Source: Chryseobacterium viscerum | Lineage (GTDB): Bacteria; Bacteroidota; Bacteroidia; Flavobacteriales; Weeksellaceae | DNA length: 64,000 nucleotides | Direction of reading: 5' to 3' | Assembly: GCF_002899945.2 (NCBI RefSeq) | Contig: NZ_PPEG02000004.1 | Span: 484,083 to 548,082 of the forward strand | Shown here: positions 1 through 6,315 of the stretch, piece by piece | How positions within the stretch are numbered: position 1 is the first letter of the stretch | Layout: every line of letters begins with the position of its first letter | Translations under genes and position numbers: made by a program | Notes under the pieces: generated by a model | Seen by the model: only the letters and a program-made list of their open reading frames with translations | Told to the model about the DNA's origin: nothing | Databases searched by the model: none

Positions 1-830
1 TGTACAAGGTCGAGAAGGACATTATTCTGGCTTTCCTCATTTTTCAGATCAAAAGAAACAAGGTTGTTCTCATTCGATAAATTGAAGATCTCATATTTGT
101 TTGTGAAATTTTCAAACTGATCGTTGCTGACTTCAGAAAGCGTAACTCCGAAAATATTTTTCTTGAATTTTTCTCTTACATCAAAAACCCTTCCGTCAAT
201 AATTTTTTTAGAATTGTTGATCAAAGCAACATAATCACACATTTCCTCCACACTTTCCATTCTGTGGGTAGAAAGAATAATCGTTGTTCCGTTATTTTTA
301 AGATCAATGATCTGATCTTTGATTAAGTTGGCATTTACAGGGTCGAAACCTGAAAAAGGTTCATCAAGAATTAAAAGATGGGGTCTGTGAAGAACAGTTA
401 CCACAAACTGGATCTTTTGTGCCATCCCTTTGGAAAGCTCAGAAAGCTTCTTCTTCCACCATTGATCGATGTGCAGTTTTTCAAACCATTTTTTGGCTTC
501 ATTCAGCGCATCATTCTTACTCATCCCTTTCAATTCCCCGAAATAAAGAATCTGGTCCCCGACGCTCATATTTTTGTACAATCCTCTTTCTTCGGGCATA
601 TAACCGATATCTTTGATATGATTGGGATTCAGTTTTTCTCCATTGATGAAGATGTCTCCTGAGTCGGCCTGAGTAATTTGATTGATAATACGGATAAAAG
701 ACGTTTTTCCGGCTCCGTTGGGTCCTAAAAGGCCGTAAATACTACCTTTTGGAACATGGATGCTAAAATCATCCAGTGCGACCTTTTTTCCAGCATTATA
801 GGTCTTTTTAATATGTTCAGCTTTTAGCAT
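1..830 (-). CDS. ABC transporter ATP-binding protein (3' end outside window)
   Basis: The gene runs off the left edge; about 276 codons are present from the ATG at 828-830. The translation starts MLKAEHIKKTY and carries Walker A GPNGAGKTS (about residues 35-43), an LSKGMAQKIQ signature, Walker B LLILDEP and the H-loop STHRMES, in the usual order for an ABC ATPase. The region after the H-loop resembles the DUF4162 tail of NatA-type exporters such as Na+ or drug efflux ATPases. It would pair with a separate permease, expected beyond the left edge. The substrate cannot be read from this part. Confidence 0.85.
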   Translation of the reverse strand, partial: MLKAEHIKKTYNAGKKVALDDFSIHVPKGSIYGLLGPNGAGKTSFIRIINQITQADSGDIFINGEKLNPNHIKDIGYMPEERGLYKNMSVGDQILYFGELKGMSKNDALNEAKKWFEKLHIDQWWKKKLSELSKGMAQKIQFVVTVLHRPHLLILDEPFSGFDPVNANLIKDQIIDLKNNGTTIILSTHRMESVEEMCDYVALINNSKKIIDGRVFDVREKFKKNIFGVTLSEVSNDQFENFTNKYEIFNLSNENNLVSFDLKNEESQNNVLLDLV

Positions 831-908
831 TAAAATGTTCTTTTTACAATTAGTATTAAAAAGTCCCGAAAGTTACGGAAATATTAAACCAGAATTAATG
901 TAAAAGAA

Positions 909-934
909 AAAATCCTGATGATTATCAGGATTTT
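909..934 (-). terminator. Rho-independent terminator
   Basis: An 11-bp stem (AAAATCCTGAT with its complement) closes a 4-nt loop, and both flanks are A/T runs, so it could work in either direction. It lies just past the stop of the T9SS-domain protein on the minus strand. Confidence 0.75.
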
Positions 935-937
935 AAT

Positions 938-1288
938 TTATTGTTTTACGATTTGAGTAACTTTCTGCGTGTTGTCACTTAAAATATAGCGGATCATATA
1001 TTTTCCGGGTTTCAATTTTTCAATATTAATCTCTCCGGAATTCATATTTACTGTATAATTAGCAACCTGCATACCCAAAATTGAATAAAAAGTCACACTT
1101 TTGATCCTTAAAGAAGAATCTTTTGCCTTAATGATAAGGAAATCCTTTGCAGGATTTGGATAGGCTAGCAATACCCCATCATCCGCCTTTTGGGTGATGG
1201 AACCCGGCTCTCTCAGCTGAGCTTTTAAATTGTTGGAAAATCCAACAAAAGTGCCTACAAATAGAAATAAAAGTAAAAGTTTTTTCAT
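938..1288 (-). CDS. Short T9SS type A sorting domain protein (signal peptide plus CTD only)
   Basis: This 116-residue protein has an N-terminal signal peptide (MKKLLLLFLFVGTFVG, cleavage near LKA-Q) and then goes almost directly into a type A T9SS sorting domain: AYPNPAKDF, a central VTFYSILGMQV and a terminal KPGKYMIRY...VTQIVKQ. I chose the ATG at 1286-1288 because it begins the signal peptide; the frame stays open upstream but that part is not signal-like. T9SS CTDs normally sit behind a large secreted domain and direct export and cell-surface attachment; here there is no cargo domain. It may be a decayed secreted protein or a small CTD-only surface protein. Terminator at 909-934. Confidence 0.8.
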   Translation of the reverse strand: MKKLLLLFLFVGTFVGFSNNLKAQLREPGSITQKADDGVLLAYPNPAKDFLIIKAKDSSLRIKSVTFYSILGMQVANYTVNMNSGEINIEKLKPGKYMIRYILSDNTQKVTQIVKQ

Positions 1289-1370
1289 CAAATTTATAAT
1301 TTCTCGGATATATATAACAAATGTAATAAATTCTATAATTTCATACAATAGTTTTTTGCAGAACTTATAT

Positions 1371-1378
1371 TAAATTTG
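1371..1378 (+). promoter_or_regulatory. Bacteroidota-type -7 promoter box for hemB
   Basis: TAAATTTG matches the consensus TAnnTTTG and lies 28 nt before the hemB ATG, leaving a short leader of about 20-25 nt. Confidence 0.45.
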
Positions 1379-1406
1379 TAGAAACTTATTCAAAAAGTAT
1401 TCCAAA

Positions 1407-2396
1407 ATGATACATTCAAGAAATAGAAGACTTAGAGTTAATGAATCTATCAGAAGTTTGGTAAGAGAAAATGTGCTTACAACTGATGATTTTGTAATGC
1501 CAATCTTCGTAATGGAGGGCGAAAACAAGGAGGAGGCGATCCCGTCTATGCCGGGAATTTTTAGGCGGAGTATAGATTTAACAGTGAAGGAATGTAAGGA
1601 ATTATTTTCTTTGGGAGTAAAAGCTGTCAATTTGTACATGAAAGTGTCAGAACACTTGAAAGACAATACAGGAAAAGAAGCCTGGAACAAAAATGGATTG
1701 ATGCAGAACACGATCAAAGCCATCAAAGATGCCGTTCCCGGAATGATTGTTATGCCGGATGTAGCTTTAGATCCTTATTCAATCTACGGACACGACGGAA
1801 TCATTGAAAACGGAAAAGTTATCAATGACGCTACCAATGATGCGCTGGCAAGAATGTCTGTATCCCATGCAGAAGCAGGAGCAGATCTTGTGGCACCAAG
1901 TGATATGATGGATGGCCGAGTAATGGTTATCCGTGAAGCACTGGAAGAAAGCGGATTTGCAGATGTAGGAATTGTAAGCTATGCTGCCAAATATGCAAGT
2001 TCTTTCTATGGACCTTTCAGAAGTGCTTTAGACAGTGCCCCGAAAGATGATATGGAAATCCCGAAAGATAAAAAAACATATCAGATGGATTTTCACAACT
2101 CCCGTGAAGCATTGAATGAAGTGTTCAAAGATATTGAAGAAGGCGCCGATGTGATCATGATCAAACCGGGACTTCCTTATCTTGATATTGTTTCCAAAGT
2201 ACGTGAAGCCATTGATCTTCCGATCGCGGTATACAACGTAAGTGGAGAATATGCCATGGTAAAAGCGGCGGCCCAGAACGGCTGGCTGGATAATGACAAA
2301 ACGATCATCGAAAGTTTAACATGCTTCAAAAGAGCAGGAGCAGACATGATCTTTACTTATTTTGCTAAAGAAGCGGCTATCTTATTGAATAAATAA
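1407..2396 (+). CDS. hemB: Delta-aminolevulinic acid dehydratase (porphobilinogen synthase)
   Basis: It condenses two 5-aminolevulinate molecules to porphobilinogen in heme biosynthesis, in the cytosol. At 329 residues it has the usual family length. The two Schiff-base lysines are visible: K195 in SYAAKYASS and K253 in VIMIKPG. The metal loop reads DVALDPYSIYGHDG (about 118-131), with aspartates where zinc enzymes have a Cys cluster, so this is the Mg/K-dependent class. Nothing else for heme synthesis is adjacent, but the window has heme users (hmp, the di-heme peroxidase). A strong bidirectional hairpin follows at 2518-2547. Confidence 0.96.
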   Translation: MIHSRNRRLRVNESIRSLVRENVLTTDDFVMPIFVMEGENKEEAIPSMPGIFRRSIDLTVKECKELFSLGVKAVNLYMKVSEHLKDNTGKEAWNKNGLMQNTIKAIKDAVPGMIVMPDVALDPYSIYGHDGIIENGKVINDATNDALARMSVSHAEAGADLVAPSDMMDGRVMVIREALEESGFADVGIVSYAAKYASSFYGPFRSALDSAPKDDMEIPKDKKTYQMDFHNSREALNEVFKDIEEGADVIMIKPGLPYLDIVSKVREAIDLPIAVYNVSGEYAMVKAAAQNGWLDNDKTIIESLTCFKRAGADMIFTYFAKEAAILLNK

Positions 2397-2397
2397 T

Positions 2398-2496
2398 AGC
2401 TATAGAACCGTTGATCCGGACATTCCAAATTGTGGAACATGGTGCAAAGGAATCTGGTATCCATGTGGTATGGAGCACTTAGCTTGTCCTGATTAA
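2398..2496 (+). pseudogene. Remnant of a Cys-rich small peptide gene (no start codon)
   Basis: One frame reads SYRTVDPDIPNCG, then TWCKGIWYPCG, then MEHLACPD and a TAA stop at 2494-2496. It has four Cys and three Trp/Tyr in about 30 residues, which is not like random AT-rich spacer. The frame is closed upstream by a TGA inside hemB at 2386 and has no usable start codon except the internal ATG at 2470. This looks like the C-terminal half of a short peptide whose leader has been lost. Chryseobacterium genomes carry many small bacteriocin-like Cys-rich peptides with a Gly-Gly leader; assignment to that class is a guess. Confidence 0.35.
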
Positions 2497-2517
2497 TACT
2501 ATTCAAGATAGAAAAAT

Positions 2518-2547
2518 AATAGGCTGTTCGAATACGAACAGCCTATT
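2518..2547. terminator. Bidirectional terminator between hemB and the TM2 gene
   Basis: A perfect 13-bp stem (AATAGGCTGTTCG with its complement) closes a 4-nt AATA loop, with A- and T-rich flanks on both sides. It lies between two convergent genes. Confidence 0.85.
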
Positions 2548-2578
2548 TTATTTTAATTAAGCGTATAGATGATTCATG

Positions 2579-2872
2579 TTATAACCATCCCTTTTTCCCA
2601 TACACATAAGTATCATCAAATTGTTTATCACTCATAAAGAGATATAAAATCCCCTCAATAAAAGGAATAATTGAGGCTGCTCCTAAAGTAACCACATTCA
2701 GAACCAATTGAATAATTCCTTCTTTCGTATATCCCAGATAAAACTTATTCAAAGCCAGCCACCCCACAAGAATTCCCAATAAAGCCGCAGGAATTTTCTT
2801 TTCCGAATGGTAAGGGACATTGTTTTGCTGGTTTTGTGCGTTTTCTGTTTTTGTATAACCGTAATTTTCCAT
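2579..2872 (-). CDS. TM2 domain-containing membrane protein
   Basis: This 97-residue protein has a hydrophilic Gln/Asn-rich N-terminus (about 1-25), then a TM2 domain: KKIPAALLGILVGWLALNKFYLGYT (first helix and the conserved G...KFYLG turn) and a second helix around VTLGAASIIPFIEGILYLF. TM2 proteins are small membrane proteins with two helices joined by a short turn; their role in bacteria is mostly unknown. It is a single-gene unit converging on hemB and diverging from the lptB-like gene. Confidence 0.85.
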   Translation of the reverse strand: MENYGYTKTENAQNQQNNVPYHSEKKIPAALLGILVGWLALNKFYLGYTKEGIIQLVLNVVTLGAASIIPFIEGILYLFMSDKQFDDTYVYGKKGWL

Positions 2873-3014
2873 TTCTTAGTATTTGTAATTGATTGCGATG
2901 TTTTATGATAAGTAGCGTAAAGCTGTGAAAAGTTACAATGATGTGGATCTGAACAAATTTGCATGTAAGATAAACAAGTTGATATTAACATATAAGTGAA
3001 GTTTATATTTTTGA

Positions 3015-3022
3015 TATATTTG
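3015..3022 (+). promoter_or_regulatory. -7 promoter box, lptB-like gene (possibly leaderless mRNA)
   Basis: TATATTTG ends only 4 nt before the ATG at 3027. Because transcription in Bacteroidota starts a few bases after this box, the transcript would begin at or next to the start codon. Confidence 0.45.
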
Positions 3023-3026
3023 CCCT

Positions 3027-4088
3027 ATGATTTTACGAGGAGAAAACTTAATCAAGGAATACGGTCCTAAAAAAGTTGTAAAAGGCGTTTCTGTACAGGT
3101 TCAACAGGGAGAAATTGTTGGTTTGCTAGGTCCGAACGGAGCAGGGAAAACCACATCGTTTTATATGATCGTAGGGTTGGTTAAGCCCACTTCAGGAAAA
3201 ATTTTCCTGGATAAACAGGAGATTACTACCGATGCTATGTACCGAAGAGCCCAAAAGGGAATCGGATATCTGGCTCAGGAAGCTTCGGTTTTCAGAAAAC
3301 TTTCCGTAGAGGAAAACATTATGGGAGTATTGCAGCTTACCAAGCTTTCAAAGCGTCAACAGCAGATCAAATGTGATGAACTGATTGAAGAATTCTCTCT
3401 ACAGCATGTCCGTAAAAACAGAGGAGATCTTCTTTCCGGAGGGGAAAGACGTAGAACCGAAATTGCACGATGTCTTGCCACAAGCCCGAACTTTATTCTT
3501 TTGGATGAACCTTTCGCAGGAGTAGACCCCATTGCCGTTGAAGATATCCAGAAAATCGTGAGAAGTCTTGTAGACAAAAACATCGGAATTCTGATTACCG
3601 ACCACAACGTACAGCAAACGTTGGCGATTACCAATAAAACCTATATTATGTTTGAAGGAAAGATCCTGAAAGAAGGACTTCCGGAAGATCTTGCGAACGA
3701 TCCGCAGGTAAGAGAAGCATACTTGGGTGAAAACTTCGTTTATCAGAGTATTTTAGACAAACCTAAAAAGAAAAAATACGCTTACAATATCTGGGCAGGT
3801 AATTTTGATTCAAAGGCGCAGTTCCAGGGATTTGTAGATGAAAATTTCAAACAATTTGATGATCTCAGATTGATGTACGGATTTGAGGATATCAGTTTTG
3901 CTTCATTAGCTAACTCTGAAATTGAGCATATCTTTAATGAAGTGGTGGATAAGAATGCCAACAACTCATTTGTTTTTCAGAAAAAAGAAATCAACAGCCA
4001 GTATTCTCTGGAGCAGGCTGGAGCAGAGTCTAAAGAAGCCAGCAGAAAAGAACTGCATTACCTTACGACTTATATGTATGAAGGATAA
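3027..4088 (+). CDS. lptB: LptB-like LPS-export ABC ATPase with extra C-terminal domain
   Basis: Residues 1-240 are a complete LptB-type ATPase: Walker A GPNGAGKTT (about 35-43), Q-loop region GYLAQEASVFRKLSVEEN (typical of LptB), signature LLSGGERRR (135-143), Walker B FILLDEPFAGVDP and H193 in TDHNV. LptB powers extraction of lipopolysaccharide from the inner membrane with LptFG and LptC. The protein is 353 residues, about 110 longer than standard LptB (about 240). The tail opens with YAYNIWAGNFDSKAQF and ends with a hydrophilic Glu/Ser-rich stretch. Its W-x-G-x-F-x-S opening recalls Imm22/DUF4284 proteins, but this is a weak resemblance. The transporter call is firm; the tail is not recognised with confidence. 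Confidence 0.88.
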   Translation: MILRGENLIKEYGPKKVVKGVSVQVQQGEIVGLLGPNGAGKTTSFYMIVGLVKPTSGKIFLDKQEITTDAMYRRAQKGIGYLAQEASVFRKLSVEENIMGVLQLTKLSKRQQQIKCDELIEEFSLQHVRKNRGDLLSGGERRRTEIARCLATSPNFILLDEPFAGVDPIAVEDIQKIVRSLVDKNIGILITDHNVQQTLAITNKTYIMFEGKILKEGLPEDLANDPQVREAYLGENFVYQSILDKPKKKKYAYNIWAGNFDSKAQFQGFVDENFKQFDDLRLMYGFEDISFASLANSEIEHIFNEVVDKNANNSFVFQKKEINSQYSLEQAGAESKEASRKELHYLTTYMYEG

Positions 4089-4112
4089 GCACAACTGTGC
4101 GGTAAGAATTCT

Positions 4113-4337
4113 TTAATGTGTTTTTTTGTTTTTTCTTATGGCTTTCCAATATGGAAAAATGAGAATATTAAAAACTAAAGTTATAGTCAGTGCAACGCAC
4201 CAGGACTCCAGCCAGTTATAAATAAAATATTCATCATAGATCTTTTCATTATGGTGTAATGAAGTGAGTGTAAAAGTAATGATTGCTGTGATAAACAGAC
4301 TCTTAAGTATTGTTTGCTGCATTCTTTTGATTGGCAA
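4113..4337 (-). CDS. Small two-helix membrane protein, DUF2798-like
   Basis: This 74-residue protein has two hydrophobic helices (about 12-27 and 49-63) with a polar loop ending NWLESWCVAL and a basic tail KAIRKNKKTH. The arrangement, including W-L-x-S-W before helix 2, fits DUF2798. The start is ambiguous: ATG at 4337 overlaps the upstream regulator gene by 35 nt, and MQQTIL at 4322 by 20 nt. It is the last gene of the hmp-nsrR operon, so it probably responds to nitric oxide with them. Its function is unknown. Confidence 0.65.
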   Translation of the reverse strand: MPIKRMQQTILKSLFITAIITFTLTSLHHNEKIYDEYFIYNWLESWCVALTITLVFNILIFPYWKAIRKNKKTH

Positions 4338-4752
4338 ATATAATTTCCCAATTATTAAAAGCGAGGTCAGATAAATGATGCTGATTCATACTGTCGATGA
4401 AAGCTTGATAAGCGATATCTAAAAATGATTTTAGTTTACATTCATAGGAGACAAATACACACGATTTTGAAAAACAATTGATGATTGGAGTATCATCTTG
4501 TTCCAATAGATGTATAAGATCACCTAATCCTGTTTTATTCGCTTTCTCAGAAATGGTAATTCCGCCATTTTTCCCTCTTTTTGTTATGACTAGTTCTTTT
4601 TGAGATAGAAATTGAACCACTTTAATAAGATGATTACGAAGGATATCAAGTCTTTCGGACAATTCATCCAAAGAAGATGAAGAGGCCTTATCATTTTGAT
4701 TTAAATAGATTAAGACCCGTAAACTATAGTCAGTAAAGTGGTTCAGTTTCAT
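4303..4752 (-). CDS. nsrR: Rrf2-family regulator, NsrR-type nitric-oxide sensor
   Basis: This 149-residue protein starts MKLNHFTDYSLRVLIYL, a classic Rrf2 winged-helix start, with the recognition region LRNHLIKVVQFLSQKELV and the wing KRGKNGGITIS. Three cysteines, C93, C98 and C105 (C-x4-C-x6-C), lie where NsrR binds its Fe-S cluster (E. coli spacing x4/x5). NsrR represses NO-defence genes and is released when NO attacks the cluster. It begins 6 nt after the hmp stop, so the repressor is made from the operon it probably controls. Proposed operator: palindrome at 6001-6039. Confidence 0.85.
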   Translation of the reverse strand: MKLNHFTDYSLRVLIYLNQNDKASSSSLDELSERLDILRNHLIKVVQFLSQKELVITKRGKNGGITISEKANKTGLGDLIHLLEQDDTPIINCFSKSCVFVSYECKLKSFLDIAYQAFIDSMNQHHLSDLAFNNWEIIFANQKNAANNT

Positions 4753-4758
4753 TGATTG

Positions 4759-5961
4759 TTAATTTAGATGAAGCAGTTGAGGCCCAAATTCTTCATAAAG
4801 AATATCTTCTTTGGCAATGCCTAACTGTAGTAAAGAATTATATTGAGCTTTAATAAATGCTTCGGGGCCACAAATATAATACTTTGCATTATCAATAAGA
4901 ATTTCCTCCTTGATTTCATGTAAGTCTATTCTCCCTTTTTTGACAAGATCAGAATGGTTGTCAACCGTTTCATAAAAAATATGAGTGGTTAGCCATTGAT
5001 TGTTTGTATTCAAGTGGTTCACATGATCTTTAAAAGCATGTGCTTTTTCATCTCTGCAGCTATGAAGCCAGACTACAGTGTTGTTTTGCAGCGTGTTCTT
5101 TTGAGTTTCCAGCATACTCAACAATGGAGTAGCGCCTACACCACCGCTTATGAGTACCAGTGGATCTTCAGATACCGGATTGGCATGAAAAACTCCGGCT
5201 GGAGCACTTACCCATATTTCATCACCTACTGCCTTTTGATGTAACACATTAGAAATAACTCCATCAGGTAAGCTTTGATTATTTTTTTCTCTTTTTACCG
5301 AAATTCTATAATGTTCAGGATTGAAAGCTGAAGACAGGCTATATTGTCTGGGTTGCTCGTGCCCCAATGCAGGAATAAATGTTTTTATCGAAATATATTG
5401 ACCCGGCAGGTAATCTGCAATTGATTTATTATCCATGGGTTTTAGATAGAACGATTTTATTTCATCGCTTTCCTCTACAATATCTGCAATGACAAAAGCT
5501 CTCCAGCCTTTCCAGCCTCCTTCTTTTTTCAGGGTAGATTCATAGAGTTCATGTTCGATAGAGATCATAATCTGAGCTAATTCATTATAAGCTTGTGTCC
5601 ATGCTTCTATAAGCTCATCACTAGCAGCCTCACCTAAAACTTCCTTGATTGAGGAAATCAAATGGAGACCTACAATATCGTATTGTTCCGGACTAATATT
5701 TAAGCTTACATGCTTATTTCCGATAGATTTTAAAACATTGATAAGAACTTCCGGATTTTCAATCTGTTCAGCATAGGCTAGTACAGCTCCGGCTAAGGCA
5801 TTTTGCTGTTTTCCACTTGCCTGATGGCTCATATTAAAAATGTTTTTCAGTTCAGGATTATGCGTAAACATTCTTGTATAAAAATGTTTTGTTAAATCTG
5901 TTCCATTGGTTTTTAAAACTGGAACTGTTGCTTTTACAAGTGCTTTTTGGTTCGTATTCAT
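4759..5961 (-). CDS. hmp: Flavohemoglobin, nitric oxide dioxygenase
   Basis: It oxidises NO to nitrate with O2 and NAD(P)H. The 400-residue protein has a globin domain (about 1-137, proximal His in IGNKHVSLNI), then an FAD-binding domain (RQYSLSSAF) and an NAD-binding domain (SGGVGATPLLSML, YYICGPEAFI), ending LYEEFGP, so it is complete. I start at the ATG at 5959-5961 (MNTNQKALVKATVP); the frame extends to a TTG at 5988, but that codon lies inside the predicted -7 box. It is the first gene of an operon with the NsrR-type regulator and a small membrane protein. Confidence 0.95.
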   Translation of the reverse strand: MNTNQKALVKATVPVLKTNGTDLTKHFYTRMFTHNPELKNIFNMSHQASGKQQNALAGAVLAYAEQIENPEVLINVLKSIGNKHVSLNISPEQYDIVGLHLISSIKEVLGEAASDELIEAWTQAYNELAQIMISIEHELYESTLKKEGGWKGWRAFVIADIVEESDEIKSFYLKPMDNKSIADYLPGQYISIKTFIPALGHEQPRQYSLSSAFNPEHYRISVKREKNNQSLPDGVISNVLHQKAVGDEIWVSAPAGVFHANPVSEDPLVLISGGVGATPLLSMLETQKNTLQNNTVVWLHSCRDEKAHAFKDHVNHLNTNNQWLTTHIFYETVDNHSDLVKKGRIDLHEIKEEILIDNAKYYICGPEAFIKAQYNSLLQLGIAKEDILYEEFGPQLLHLN

Positions 5962-5985
5962 CTGGTCTTTTTTTATATGATGGTA

Positions 5986-5993
5986 CAAATGTA
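5986..5993 (-). promoter_or_regulatory. -7 promoter box of the hmp operon
   Basis: On the minus strand TACATTTG matches TAnnTTTG, 25 nt before the hmp ATG. It lies 8 nt from the edge of the palindrome at 6001-6039, so a protein bound there would block polymerase. Confidence 0.6.
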
Positions 5994-6000
5994 TAAAAAA

Positions 6001-6039
6001 AATTCTAATTGTTGTATTTTAAATACAACAATTAGAATT
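6001..6039. promoter_or_regulatory. 39-bp perfect palindrome, probable NsrR operator
   Basis: Two 19-bp arms (AATTCTAATTGTTGTATTT and its exact complement) surround a single central T. The core TGTATTT-T-AAATACA has the 7-1-7 symmetry of NsrR sites (consensus of the type ATGYATTTnAAATRCAT). It sits directly upstream of the hmp -7 box, in an operon that encodes an NsrR-type protein. Binding is inferred. Confidence 0.7.
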
Positions 6040-6315
6040 GAAATGTTTTCATCAAAAATTAGCTCATATAATAAGCACTGGTATTCTGGCGATGTGATCA
6101 TATTGTTTCTACAATTTCCGAAGAATTTGTTTTCAGAAGAGGGAAGAGTGTATTGTATTTTCGATAATCAATGGATGAAATGATGCAGCCCATTTTGAAA
6201 ACAAGGAATTAAAAATTTTTAGTCCCAATAGAAAAAACAAGTCGTATTAAGTTGGCTATTTCTATGAATTGTTTTAAAAAAGGTTTAATTTTACTAGGCT
6301 CTATAAACAACATTA
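6040..6315. other. Intergenic region upstream of the ABC exporter
   Basis: The hmp-to-exporter gap holds the hmp promoter and palindrome on its left side. In the remaining 276 nt I find no convincing gene, hairpin or TAnnTTTG box before the exporter ATG at 6316. A weak open frame across the palindrome looks accidental. Confidence 0.5.

Noticed and set aside
378..662. Plus-strand open frames over the left-edge ABC gene
   Set aside because: They lie opposite a clear ATPase with Walker motifs and have no family resemblance.
1289..1296. TAAATTTG box on the minus strand directly next to the ATG of the T9SS protein
   Set aside because: A transcription start after the box would fall inside the gene and remove the start codon; probably chance.
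4088..4113. GCACA/TGTGC mini-hairpin after lptB
   Set aside because: A 5-bp stem without a T run is not a convincing terminator.
5947..6183. 78-codon plus-strand frame across the hmp promoter
   Set aside because: It overlaps the palindrome and promoter, has no ribosome site and an unlikely composition.
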